Shown: positions 7,707-15,172, numbered from the stretch's first letter. The stretch is 25,336 nucleotides of DNA from DATDAW01 sp036525185 (GCA_036525185.1 DATDAW010000037.1:1-25336), one strand, 5' to 3'. Notes: generated from the letters alone by a model not told the origin. Numbers and translations: made by a program.

Positions 7707-8024
7707 TCAGGAAACGTGGCTCGAGATGAGCTTGGTCAATTCGAACATCGTAACGGATTTCTTCGCTCCGAAGATTGGCTTCAAAGCAGCGTCCGCATTG
7801 ATGACGGTTTTCTTCTTCTCATCCTGGAGCTTGTTCTTCTTGATGTATTCCCAGACCTTCTTGGTGATTTCAGTCCGGGGAACGGGTTTCGCCCCTACGA
7901 TAGCCGCCAATGCCTCATCAGGTTGGACAGGTTTCATGAAAGCGGAATTTGCTTTCTTGGCAGCAGGTTTCGAGGGGGATTTTGCTGGGGCTTTAGCGCC
8001 AGTTTTGGATTTGGATGTCGCCAT
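7707..8024 (-). CDS. SWIB/MDM2-domain protein with basic, Ala/Lys/Pro-rich tail
   Basis: A 105-aa protein. Residues 1-28 are a Lys/Ala/Pro/Ser-rich tail resembling histone H1-like tails. Residues about 30-103 form a SWIB (SWI/SNF complex B) domain: 'FMKPVQPDEALAAIVG', 'VPRTEITKKVWEYIKKNKLQD', 'INADAALKPIFG' and 'VTMFELTKLISSH'. Eukaryotic SWIB domains mediate protein contacts in chromatin remodelling; stand-alone bacterial copies occur in Chlamydiae and other bacteria and are presumed nucleoid- or DNA-associated. Start ATG 8024 was chosen over a TTG at 8036. It is divergent from the gene at 8229, with about 200 bp between them. Confidence 0.92.
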   Translation of the reverse strand: MATSKSKTGAKAPAKSPSKPAAKKANSAFMKPVQPDEALAAIVGAKPVPRTEITKKVWEYIKKNKLQDEKKKTVINADAALKPIFGAKKSVTMFELTKLISSHVS

Positions 8025-8228
8025 ATTGATGGCCAATAGTGTCGCCCCCGCACGTTAGCAATCGAAATTTTTGCTCCCGGGCATTTTTCCCCATAAAAAC
8101 GGTGTTCGTGCGCAAACTGCGTATTTTCCCTAAGAGACAACAGACGTTTTTGTCACTGGAAAGCGATAAACTCGGACAGGGTCAAAAACCTTGCGTCAAC
8201 CTTTTTTGGACATAAGCTTTAAGCAGCT

Positions 8229-8618
8229 ATGGGTTCCCCTTACTCCTCAGGTAAAATCATCAACCACGCGAATGGTCAGGGATCGATCTCCTACGATGAC
8301 GTTCGTGCGCGGGCGATGGAACTGGCACGAATCGACGGACGTCCAGCCAAGGATTTTACGGACGCGGATTGGGATAGGGCGGCCTATGAACTGCATGGCG
8401 GGCATCTCGCGAGCGAAGATGATTCCGAGAGCGAATCGGCGGAACTGGGAATTGGTCCAGATTTGGTCGCCGGCTCGCTCGGACGGCATGTCCCAAACCG
8501 CATTGGAGAAGGCAACGATAGCAACGTTAGCGTGGAATTGATCCAGGAAGGCATGGAGGAAGCCGAGCACGAGCAAATGCTGGCGGCGAGCGAAGAGCTG
8601 GACGGCGAGGATTTGTAA
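8229..8618 (+). CDS. Small acidic hypothetical protein, DUF2934-like central segment
   Basis: A 129-aa soluble protein. The segment 24-56 ('VRARAMELARIDGRPAKDF', then 'DWDRAAYELHGGH') resembles the short DUF2934 motif, where an Arg/Ala-rich helix with RGRP is followed by DW and an AEAEL helix. That similarity is weak and by eye only. The rest is strongly acidic: a Glu/Asp/Ser patch at 61-72 and a Glu-rich C-terminal helix (about 102-129). There is no signal peptide and no catalytic motif. The start is ATG 8229 with no Shine-Dalgarno sequence. It is divergent from the SWIB gene. Function unknown. Confidence 0.7.
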   Translation: MGSPYSSGKIINHANGQGSISYDDVRARAMELARIDGRPAKDFTDADWDRAAYELHGGHLASEDDSESESAELGIGPDLVAGSLGRHVPNRIGEGNDSNVSVELIQEGMEEAEHEQMLAASEELDGEDL

Positions 8619-8757
8619 GTGGTCCTGCGGTTGATCACGATGGCAGACGACGAAAGCACGAGCATGCCTTTGCCAAGCGACTGCGACATGACTGAAGCGG
8701 GGGCGAAACCTCCAAACCTATTTGCGCTGTCCCCTTTTCCAATTATGCTTCGCGGAA

Positions 8758-9711
8758 GTGGTCGACAGAAAACGTAGTCACTCAAGCCGTGCGGGGCAGC
8801 TCGGGGAAACGAAGAAGGCGGAGCCACATCGGCATCGTAAAGTCGGTTTGCGCCCCGCGAAAGACTGGCATAGACGCAATTTCCTGTTTGAGGTCTTCCT
8901 GCCCACCCTGCTTTCAAAGCGAACAGGCAGGCCGAACACGCCTATTTTTCCGCCCCTGCGAAAGGACGAAATCGGTATCACGTGGATCGGCCATGCTTCG
9001 TTCCTTTTGCAGGTCAAAGGAAAGAACATCCTCATTGACCCGAACTGGGCCCGGTGGCTGAAGGTCGTCAAACGTATCAAACATCCGGGGCTGCATTTGC
9101 ACGAGCTGCCGCAGATCGACCTGGTCCTTGTAACGCATGCCCATTTTGATCATCTCGACCGTAGGACGCTGCGCGCGGTCGCTTCCGATCAGCCAATCGT
9201 TGTGCCCTTCGAGGTGGGAAATCTGGTGCACGACCTCGGCTTCGAGCGCGTGCATGAATTGCATTACTGGGAAAAATTTCCCTTCGGTCCACTGGAGATC
9301 AGCCTTACGCCCTGCCATCATTGGGGCGCGCGGATTTTACATGATTCGCATCGCGGGTTTGGCGGGTTCCATATTCAGGCAGGAAACCGATCTGTTTTTC
9401 ATTGTGGCGACAGCGCATATTTTGACGGTTTCAGTGAAATCGGACGGCGCACTCCGGTCGAAATCGCGTTGATGCCCATAGGCGCTTACGATCCGCCAAG
9501 CGGGCGTGAGGTGCATATGAATCCAGAGGAAGCTGTTAAGGCCTTTATCGAATTGAAAGCGCAGACACTTATCCCGATGCATTACGGGAGTTTTCGATTG
9601 AGCTACGAGCCCGTGCATGAACCGCCGGAACGACTGCTGGAGGAGGCAAAGCGCCAGGGAATTCAGGATCGCGTCTGCCTCATGGAGGAAGGCCATCCGA
9701 TGGTTTTTTGA
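8758..9711 (+). CDS. MBL-fold metallo-hydrolase, NAPE-PLD/UlaG-like
   Basis: A metallo-beta-lactamase-fold hydrolase of about 318 aa. Numbered from GTG 8758: 'ITWIGHASFLLQ' leads into the fold, the metal motif HxHxDH is H127, H129, D131, H132 (THAHFDHLD), a further ligand His is at 187/188 (PCHHWG), the bridging Asp is D218 (HCGDSAY) and the last His is H275 (MHYGSF). This arrangement fits the NAPE-PLD/UlaG-like branch rather than glyoxalase II or RNase Z. The substrate is unknown; phospholipid or lactone hydrolysis are family precedents. No ATG is available near the N-terminus: TTG 8722 or GTG 8758 are the options, and GTG is taken as likelier. There is no signal peptide, so it is probably cytoplasmic. 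Terminator-like hairpins follow it. Confidence 0.88.
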   Translation: MVDRKRSHSSRAGQLGETKKAEPHRHRKVGLRPAKDWHRRNFLFEVFLPTLLSKRTGRPNTPIFPPLRKDEIGITWIGHASFLLQVKGKNILIDPNWARWLKVVKRIKHPGLHLHELPQIDLVLVTHAHFDHLDRRTLRAVASDQPIVVPFEVGNLVHDLGFERVHELHYWEKFPFGPLEISLTPCHHWGARILHDSHRGFGGFHIQAGNRSVFHCGDSAYFDGFSEIGRRTPVEIALMPIGAYDPPSGREVHMNPEEAVKAFIELKAQTLIPMHYGSFRLSYEPVHEPPERLLEEAKRQGIQDRVCLMEEGHPMVF

Positions 9712-9749
9712 CTGCGTCTGCAGTCTTTTCCGGTCTTTGGTCCGGGCCC

Positions 9750-9832
9750 TTAGTCCTACTTTTTAACTTGAACTTACTCACCGGCTTTTTCCGGATCGAA
9801 GAGTGTAAGTTCAGGTTAAAGAGTAGGACTAA
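9750..9832 (+). repeat. Long inverted repeat, 28-nt arms, 27-nt loop
   Basis: Arms are 9750-9777 and 9805-9832. Twenty-six of 28 positions are Watson-Crick pairs and the other two are T opposite G, so a plus-strand RNA pairs along all 28 positions using two G-U wobbles, while a minus-strand RNA would have two A-C mismatches. The loop contains a small CCGG-N6-CCGG dyad (9781-9794). It lies 38 nt after the MBL-fold gene. It could be a stabilising 3' hairpin or an interspersed repeat unit. Confidence 0.75.
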
Positions 9833-9843
9833 AGTTTTTCGAA

Positions 9844-9880
9844 AAACCCCGTCCGGATGGCTCCGAACGGGGTTTGTTTC
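9844..9880 (+). terminator. Terminator-like hairpin, probably bidirectional
   Basis: Arms 9844-9857 and 9862-9875 pair at 13 of 14 positions around a TGGC loop, with a GC-rich core (CCCCG/CGGGG). The plus strand continues into GTTTC. On the minus strand the hairpin runs into five T residues (complement of the A-run at 9842-9846). It lies between the convergent MBL-fold and amt genes and could stop transcription from both sides. Confidence 0.65.
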
Positions 9881-9928
9881 GTGACACCCTTCCCACCCTG
9901 ATGCCCCTGGGAAAAAGTGAATCTTCGA

Positions 9929-9965
9929 CCGGTGCGGCCCGTTGCCGGAACCGCACCGGGTTTTT
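9929..9965 (+). terminator. Rho-independent-like terminator
   Basis: Perfect 9-bp arms CCGGTGCGG (9929-9937) and CCGCACCGG (9951-9959) are followed by a G and five T residues (9961-9965) on the plus strand. It lies just beyond the amt stop codon. The T-run polarity fits plus-strand transcripts coming from the MBL-fold gene. Confidence 0.65.
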
Positions 9966-9971
9966 GATTGA

Positions 9972-11435
9972 TTAGGCGATATAGCCTTCTTCGCCGTGTT
10001 CGCTGATGTCGAGACCAGCGCTTTCGACTTCGACGGAAGGACGGAGCCCAACGATGGCTTTGACGATAAACGCAATGATCGCCGTGGCGACCACGCTCCA
10101 GACAATCGTCAAGCCCACCGCCTTGAGTTGCTCCACCAGGAGACCTGCTTTGAGAGGTTCAACAACCGCGTTGGCTTTTGGATCAGCAAGAACCCCAGTG
10201 AGAATGGCTCCGAGAGTCCCGCCGACACCATGGACGCCAAACGTGTCCAAAGCGTCATCGTAGCCGAACATCTTTTTGAGGTACGCCACCGCAAGAAAGG
10301 GAACGAGACCCGCAGCGACCCCGATAACCATCGCGCCACCCGTAGTGACGAAACCGGCTGCGGGAGTGATCACGACCAAGCCAGCAACAACTCCGGAACA
10401 GAAACCGAGAATGCTCGGATGACCTTTAAAGAGCCATTCCGCGACTGCCCAGACAAAGCCTCCCGTTGCAGCGGCAAGCGTGGTGGTCGCGAATGCGTTC
10501 GAGGCAATGGCATCGGCTCCGAGAGCAGAACCCGCGTTAAAGCCATACCAGCCGACCCAGAGCATGCCAGTGCCGACCATACAGAGGACCATGGAGTGCG
10601 GAGGCATGGGTTCCTTACCAAAGCCCATGCGGGGCCCAAGAATGAAGCAAAGAACGAGCGCGCTCCAACCGGACGTCATATGCACCACGGTGCCACCGGC
10701 GAAGTCGATGGCCTTAATACCTGCACTCGGATTAAGCGGCCCACACATAAATCCAGTAACCGACCACACCATGTGCGCGAACGGGAAGTAGACCGCGAAC
10801 ATCCATAAGGTAACGAAAACCAGAACGGCGATAAATTTCATCCGTTCTGCGATAGCACCCACAATAAGCGCCGGAGTAATGATCGCGAAGCTCAACTGGA
10901 ACATCGCCCACATCGTGTCGGAGATCCACCAATAGCCCGCGCCAGATTTCCCGGGTTCAACACCCTTGAACATGGCATTTGCCGTGTCGCCAATGAAAGG
11001 CCCGCCGCCGGAAAAGGCCAGGCTATAGCCGATCGCCCACCAGAGAATGGTGACCAAACCTGCAATGCCGAGACACTGCGCCAGCACCGAAAGCACATTC
11101 TTGCGACGAACCAAACCGCCGTAAAACAAAGCAAGTCCGGGCAGCGTCATGAAAATAACAAGAGCCGTGCTGACCATTTGCCATGCGTTATGGCCAGGGC
11201 CAGGGCCCGCGATGTTGGAAGTCCACGTGACATCGCCGTCTTTGCCCGGTTGTACGTTTTGAATGTATTTTTCGAGGTCGAAAACACGCTGTTCGAGCGT
11301 GGGACCGGCGGGCTCGGCGGCAGGCGAAGGAGCGGGTGTGGCATCCTGGGCTGTCGCCATGGAAGTGGCAGAAACCGCCACGGCAGCGACGGCAGCCATC
11401 GCCAGCAGTCGGATTCTTTGCAAGAGTTTGGGCAT
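9972..11435 (-). CDS. amt: Ammonium transporter (Amt family)
   Basis: A 487-aa Amt/Rh-family channel that conducts ammonium across the inner membrane. An N-terminal signal-like segment (1-30, ending ATAQ) precedes a Pro/Ala-rich stretch and a short helix (46-63) that extend the N-terminus beyond E. coli AmtB. About eleven transmembrane helices follow from 'MVSTALVIFMTLPGLALFYGGLVRR' without a break. Pore residues seen: twin histidines H252 (VVHMTSG) and H402 (VHGVGGTLGA), and the 'DFAGGTVVH' signature at 244-252. The C-terminal cytoplasmic tail carries 'LDISEHGEEGY', the family ending involved in GlnK control. No glnK/glnB gene is adjacent. Start ATG 11435 has no Shine-Dalgarno sequence and lies downstream of an unusual upstream region. 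Confidence 0.95.
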   Translation of the reverse strand: MPKLLQRIRLLAMAAVAAVAVSATSMATAQDATPAPSPAAEPAGPTLEQRVFDLEKYIQNVQPGKDGDVTWTSNIAGPGPGHNAWQMVSTALVIFMTLPGLALFYGGLVRRKNVLSVLAQCLGIAGLVTILWWAIGYSLAFSGGGPFIGDTANAMFKGVEPGKSGAGYWWISDTMWAMFQLSFAIITPALIVGAIAERMKFIAVLVFVTLWMFAVYFPFAHMVWSVTGFMCGPLNPSAGIKAIDFAGGTVVHMTSGWSALVLCFILGPRMGFGKEPMPPHSMVLCMVGTGMLWVGWYGFNAGSALGADAIASNAFATTTLAAATGGFVWAVAEWLFKGHPSILGFCSGVVAGLVVITPAAGFVTTGGAMVIGVAAGLVPFLAVAYLKKMFGYDDALDTFGVHGVGGTLGAILTGVLADPKANAVVEPLKAGLLVEQLKAVGLTIVWSVVATAIIAFIVKAIVGLRPSVEVESAGLDISEHGEEGYIA

Positions 11436-11561
11436 TGTAAGGTTCAGTTAAGGTTGTGTTACACGCGGCTTCTCAGGCCAACGGCCCATACCAGAGCGGT
11501 AGCGGGAAAAACCGTTTCCCACGCGGGGCCGCCTCGATAGACGCTTGGACCCGGCGCCTGA

Positions 11562-11744
11562 GCGTGCCGGCACGCATGAGGCCACTGCGTTCCAGTGGAG
11601 GATCCAGTGCCAGCACGCGAATGATCGCGGGAAAAGGCCAGGATCCACCGACAAAGGTACCAAGGAGCTGTCATACGCTCCTCGCGCATTCAGCACGCCG
11701 CGTGCCATGACTTGACGCGGAACATCCCGAAGCCCGGCGCACGC
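11562..11744 (-). promoter_or_regulatory. Cluster of GCACGC half-sites and dyads upstream of amt
   Basis: GCACGC or its complement occurs six times in 183 bp: 11562-11567, 11570-11575, 11613-11618, 11693-11698, 11700-11705 and 11739-11744. Two pairs form dyads: a 14-bp perfect palindrome (11562-11575) and a 6-1-6 dyad (11693-11705). A second, unrelated dyad CCACTG-N5-CAGTGG lies at 11582-11598. This pattern suggests operator sites, possibly for nitrogen control of amt; the regulator is unknown. Confidence 0.4.
11692..11707 (-). promoter_or_regulatory. Possible sigma-54 (-24/-12) promoter for amt
   Basis: On the minus strand the sequence reads TGGCACG-N4-GTGCT, one mismatch from the sigma-54 consensus TGGCACG-N4-TTGCT, with correct GG/GC spacing. 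It would give a leader of roughly 245 nt before the amt ATG, which is long. It also overlaps one of the GCACGC dyads, so the resemblance may be accidental. Confidence 0.25.
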
Positions 11745-12022
11745 CTCGATTTTAACCTTCCCGCCATCCTGGCCCGCCCTTCACAGGTAAAATTAGTATG
11801 AGCCAATTTCATACATGAGCTCCCTGCTATCGAATACGTCTTTGCACCCCGTCTGCCGCTGTCTATTTTTTTTCAATACGCTCAAAAGACGGCACGACCT
11901 CACGCGGTTCTCCCTGCGTTCTGTTGGTAAAACAGAGTCGCATTTATGAGTAAAGCGCTTGCTGAGTACGGTTGCCTGGTGTTATCGGTGGCTTCCCCGG
12001 GGTGTCCCCCCTTACATTGAAT

Positions 12023-12958
12023 ATGCCCTCCGAAGAAATCAGTTACGGCGGTTGGAATCGCAACCTGCGTCTTTTCAATAATGCGGTCGAAATAGTTGTC
12101 ACACTCGACGTTGGTCCACGAATTCTCAGTTACCGCCCCATTACTTCCGCCGGCAACGGTGTGAACGTTCTTAAAAATTTCCCTGAACAGCTGGGCGGTT
12201 TCGGAGAAACGGAATGGAAAATCCGTGGCGGCCACAGGCCCTGGATCGCCCCCGAACACGAGGTTCTTTCTTATGCATGGGACAACGTTCCGTATCCGTA
12301 TGAACTGATGGGCGGTCACGGCATCCGTGCCACGAATCCCGGAATCGAACCTTGGTTTCTGAAAAAGGAAACGACCATTGAGCTCGCGCCCACCGGCAGC
12401 GGCGTTACGATTGAACATACCGTCATCAATGAGAGCGATGACACCTGGGAAGTATCCCCATGGGCCCTAACGGTGATGGAACCGGGCGGTATTTCCATTC
12501 TCCCGCAACCACCGCTCGGAGAGCACCCACGGGATCTTTTGCCGAATCGCGTGCTTGTTGCGTGGCCGTATTCCGATTTGTCGGATCCGCGCCTGCGTGT
12601 CGGCCGGCATATCCTCACCCTCGAGCAGCGGGCAGAAGGTGTGCCATTCAAGATCGGGCTCGCACATCAGTGCGGCTACGCTGCCTATCTCTTGGGAAAT
12701 CAGCTGTTTGTGAAAACAGTCCCGTATTTCTCCAGCGCGACGTACGCGGATCATGGCTGCAATTACGAAAGCTTTACCAATAGCGAAATGCTCGAGGTGG
12801 AAACGCTTGGCCCGTTGACGGAACTCGCGCCGGGCGAGTCCGTATCGCACACGGAAAAATGGCGACTCTTCAGCGATTTGAATCCGCCTCCGGTCACGGA
12901 CACGCCGCAGTTCGCGGATTGGCTCGCGGCGCTGTTGCGTCAGGAGGGTTTGCCCTGA
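12023..12958 (+). CDS. DUF4380-like protein, predicted galactose-mutarotase-type fold
   Basis: A 311-residue soluble protein without a signal peptide. The opening 'ISYGGWNRNLRLFNNAVEI' leads to 'VTLDVGPRILSY', then 'GGHRPWIAPEHEVLSYAWDN', 'VTIEHTVINES' and 'VSPWALTVMEPGG'. This order (GPRI, GGHR-W-APE, DN, N-E, W-L-VM-GG) matches DUF4380-type proteins, which share the beta-sandwich fold of aldose 1-epimerases and bind sugars. No mutarotase catalytic His/Glu pair can be assigned with confidence, so activity is unknown. ATG 12023 was preferred to a TTG at 11972. The next gene begins 4 nt after its stop and is probably co-transcribed. Confidence 0.72.
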   Translation: MPSEEISYGGWNRNLRLFNNAVEIVVTLDVGPRILSYRPITSAGNGVNVLKNFPEQLGGFGETEWKIRGGHRPWIAPEHEVLSYAWDNVPYPYELMGGHGIRATNPGIEPWFLKKETTIELAPTGSGVTIEHTVINESDDTWEVSPWALTVMEPGGISILPQPPLGEHPRDLLPNRVLVAWPYSDLSDPRLRVGRHILTLEQRAEGVPFKIGLAHQCGYAAYLLGNQLFVKTVPYFSSATYADHGCNYESFTNSEMLEVETLGPLTELAPGESVSHTEKWRLFSDLNPPPVTDTPQFADWLAALLRQEGLP

Positions 12959-12962
12959 TTGA

Positions 12963-13469
12963 ATGGCGCGATTCATGCGAAAGAAAGCGTTGTATTTTGT
13001 TCAATGTGCGGCCGTTGTAGCAACGTTGGCGACATTCACGGCTTGCGAAACCACCAAGCGCGTCGGAGTGAACCGCGTCGATCGGGCTGCCATTACCGCA
13101 AGCATTCGGCAGGAGTCCCCGGGCAGTTATTTCATCGGCCGGCGTTATTACAAAAGAGATTATCACTTTTGGGGCTACGTCCGGAAACCTGGCCAGCTAT
13201 GGAGCTCCGCAAAGATGGTGATGGTAAACGAAAACAAAAAGCTTCTTCCCGATCGCGCTGGCGGGAAAATGGGAACCGATAACGATTACGAATACATCCT
13301 CGAAGGGTATTTCTCCGGCGACACGGTCTATGAACCCGCCAGCAACGGAATCTATCCTGAGTTCGTGCTGACCGGTTACACTTTGAGATCGGCGAATCCG
13401 CCCAATATCTTTGCCGACCTCGGCGCGACGAATCCGGCCCGACGGATTATCTCTAAACCGATACCCTAG
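12963..13469 (+). CDS. Small predicted lipoprotein of unknown function
   Basis: A 168-aa protein with a basic start (RFMRKK), a hydrophobic stretch and a lipobox-like FTAC with Cys28, so it is probably exported and lipidated. The mature part has aromatic-rich segments ('SYFIGRRYYKRDYHFWGYVRKPGQLW', without further gaps, then 'KMVMVNENKKLLPDR') and 'YEYILEGYFSGDTVYEPASNG'. I recognise no named domain. The start is 4 nt after the preceding stop; an AGGAGG sequence ends 15 nt before the ATG, longer than a standard spacing. An internal ATG at 12975 is an alternative start. Confidence 0.75.
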   Translation: MARFMRKKALYFVQCAAVVATLATFTACETTKRVGVNRVDRAAITASIRQESPGSYFIGRRYYKRDYHFWGYVRKPGQLWSSAKMVMVNENKKLLPDRAGGKMGTDNDYEYILEGYFSGDTVYEPASNGIYPEFVLTGYTLRSANPPNIFADLGATNPARRIISKPIP

Positions 13470-13476
13470 GAAAGAG

Positions 13477-13497
13477 CAGAGGTCAGAAGTCAGAATG
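13477..13497. repeat. Three tandem CAGARGT-like heptamers
   Basis: CAGAGGT, CAGAAGT and CAGAATG follow each other without gaps. The repeat overlaps the minus-strand stop codon of the MDR reductase gene (TGA, complement of 13490-13492). It recalls the CTGCCTT-type heptamers at 7586-7631. Confidence 0.5.
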
Positions 13498-14491
13498 TAG
13501 AACCAAGATCCAGCAGGACCTTGCCGTTACGGCCAGCTTCCCCGGCCCGGAGAACGGCTGCCTTGATTTCAGATAAGGGAAAACTGCTGTCCACCTGTGG
13601 GCGAAGCAGTCCCCTGGATGCAAGGACACCGAGCTGCTCAAAAAACGCTTCCTTTTCCTCGCGGGTCGCAGCGACATACCACGTCGTAATCCAAAAACCC
13701 CGGAGAACGACGTTCTTGAAAATGAGCGCGCCGTTGGAAACTCGGACTGGTTTGCGGCTCATCGCACCATACGTCACCAATTGGCCGCCCGTCGTCAGCG
13801 CGGAGATTTGCCGATAGGCGCTATCGCCGCCAACCGCATTGAGGGCAAGGCGCGCCTTGGCGCCCCCGGTCGCATCGCGGATTTTTTCTTTCGACTCGGC
13901 ATCGTCCAGGATGACTGCGTCGGCACCGAGCGCCTGCAATTCAGGAATAACTTCCGCGCGCCGGACGAGATTGACCGTTTTCCAGCCAAAATTCTGGGCG
14001 ATTTGTATGATACAACGGCCGACCGCGGAGTTGGCGGCGTTTTGAAGAATCCATTCACCAGGCTGGAGTGCGACGAAATCGTGGAGCATGCGCCACGCCG
14101 TCGCAGGGTTGACGCGCAGCGTCGCGGCCACTTCGGCAGGCATCCCCGCAGGGACACGCAAACAGTCATCAGCTTTACCCGTCCAAAACTCTCGCCAGTA
14201 CCCGACACTCGGCGGCAGAAAAACGAGGTCGCCGGTCGAAAATCGCATCACTTCCGAGCCTGCCGCGACGACTTCGCCCACGCCTTCCATCCCCGGCGTC
14301 GCAGGCAATTCCGGCAACCGCCCGTACGTTCCTTCGAGCACATTCAAATCGGCCGGATTCACCGCGGACGACAGCACCCGCACATGGATCTCATCTGGCT
14401 CAGGGTCGCGAATCGATTCCTGTGTAAGCTGAATGACTTCGTGCGGAGTTCCAAACTGATGAAAAATGGCGGCGTTGGCGGTCTGGGACAT
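13490..14491 (-). CDS. MDR-family 2-enoyl thioester reductase (MECR/ETR-like)
   Basis: A 333-aa zinc-free medium-chain dehydrogenase/reductase. It matches the mitochondrial-type trans-2-enoyl-CoA/ACP reductase pattern: 'NPADLNVLEGTYGRLPELPA' (45-64) with candidate catalytic Tyr56, 'PGMEGVGEV', 'LRVNPATAWRMLHDF' (125-139), and the NADPH-binding 'NAANSAVGRCIIQIA' (151-165) followed by 'TVNLVRR' (172-178), whose Arg pair suits NADPH. In eukaryotes this enzyme reduces enoyl-ACP in mitochondrial fatty-acid synthesis; here it could serve fatty-acid or detoxifying enoyl reduction. It could instead be a general quinone-reductase-like MDR. Start ATG 14491 has no Shine-Dalgarno sequence; the gene is divergent from the ester cyclase, 264 bp away. 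Confidence 0.85.
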   Translation of the reverse strand: MSQTANAAIFHQFGTPHEVIQLTQESIRDPEPDEIHVRVLSSAVNPADLNVLEGTYGRLPELPATPGMEGVGEVVAAGSEVMRFSTGDLVFLPPSVGYWREFWTGKADDCLRVPAGMPAEVAATLRVNPATAWRMLHDFVALQPGEWILQNAANSAVGRCIIQIAQNFGWKTVNLVRRAEVIPELQALGADAVILDDAESKEKIRDATGGAKARLALNAVGGDSAYRQISALTTGGQLVTYGAMSRKPVRVSNGALIFKNVVLRGFWITTWYVAATREEKEAFFEQLGVLASRGLLRPQVDSSFPLSEIKAAVLRAGEAGRNGKVLLDLGSTF

Positions 14492-14755
14492 GATGCAGAT
14501 CGTGAATTGACCCCGTAATTAGCCGCACGATACCACCCTGATCAAATTTTGGCCTGCACGGTTCCGATCTCGACTTGCGGAATTGTTAACGGAGCAACCA
14601 CCAACCTTCCAATATGCCCGTCCAGGACGCCTAATGCGCTGTTCCCATTGACCGTTGTCCTGCACTTTGTAGGCTGTCACAGCAGTTGCTTACACAGACG
14701 CAGTATCGCTGGCTTCAAGTCGGCGGACAAGCTTTGCCCTTCGGCCTAAACGACT

Positions 14756-15172
14756 ATGTCAACCACTCCTTCACCCAAAGAAATTGGAATCCGTTGGTTT
14801 ACGGAAGTATGGAACAACCGAAATACCGCAATCATTCCTGACCTCATGAATCATGACGCAAAAGGTCATTTGGAAGGTGGTCAGGAAATTGTTGGTCCCG
14901 AGCAATTCATTCAGTTTCAGAAGGCAATGTTTGAGGCCTTGCCCGACATTCGGGTTGATATTCTAAATTCCCTTTCCGACGGCGATGACGCGTGCATTCT
15001 GTGGCGTGCCCATGGGACTCATTCCGGTCAGGGCCTGGGGTTTTCGCCCACTGGAAAATCCATCTCGTTTCGAGGTATGACCTGGCTCCACGTCGTGGAC
15101 GGAAAGATTACAGAAGGCTGGGACGCCTGGGATCAAGGCAGTCTCATTTCACGACTTGCGACTCCGGCATAA
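14756..15172 (+). CDS. SnoaL-like ester cyclase / NTF2-fold protein
   Basis: A 138-aa cytoplasmic protein with the pattern of the SnoaL-like ester cyclase family: 'IGIRWFTEVWNNRN' opens the helical part, then 'MNHDAKGH', 'VGPEQFIQFQKAMFEALPDI', 'ILWRAHGTHSGQ', 'GKSISFRGMTWLHVVDGKI' and 'EGWDAWDQGSL'. The His/Asp pairs in 'HDAKGH' and 'WDAWDQ' fit the polar cavity of the alpha+beta barrel. Substrates vary across the family and cannot be read here. The coding sequence looks more A/T-rich than its neighbours, which may hint at separate origin. It starts at ATG 14756 and begins a three-gene plus-strand run. Confidence 0.88.
   Translation: MSTTPSPKEIGIRWFTEVWNNRNTAIIPDLMNHDAKGHLEGGQEIVGPEQFIQFQKAMFEALPDIRVDILNSLSDGDDACILWRAHGTHSGQGLGFSPTGKSISFRGMTWLHVVDGKITEGWDAWDQGSLISRLATPA

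Larger units (their letters stand above)
11436..12022. other. 587-bp intergenic region between divergent amt and the DUF4380-like gene
   Basis: No credible gene is seen: short frames on both strands (for example 11456-11710 + and 11448-11708 -) lack recognisable motifs and hydrophobic patterning. The half nearer amt is GC-rich and full of dyads; the half nearer 12023 contains an A/T-rich stretch with an eight-T run (about 11868-11875). It should hold the promoters of both divergent genes. Confidence 0.6.

Noticed and set aside
9996..10808. 270-codon plus-strand frame opposite amt
   Set aside because: Highly charged low-complexity antisense translation of membrane helices; no plausible fold.
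11448..11710. Overlapping 84-86 codon frames in the amt upstream region, both strands
   Set aside because: No motifs and no hydrophobic patterning; the region is better explained as regulatory DNA.
13781..14518. 245-codon plus-strand frame opposite the MDR reductase
   Set aside because: Arg-rich, motif-free antisense of a well supported enzyme gene.
14549..14749. 66-codon frame upstream of the ester cyclase
   Set aside because: TTG start, Cys/Ser-rich random-looking product, no similarity recognised.
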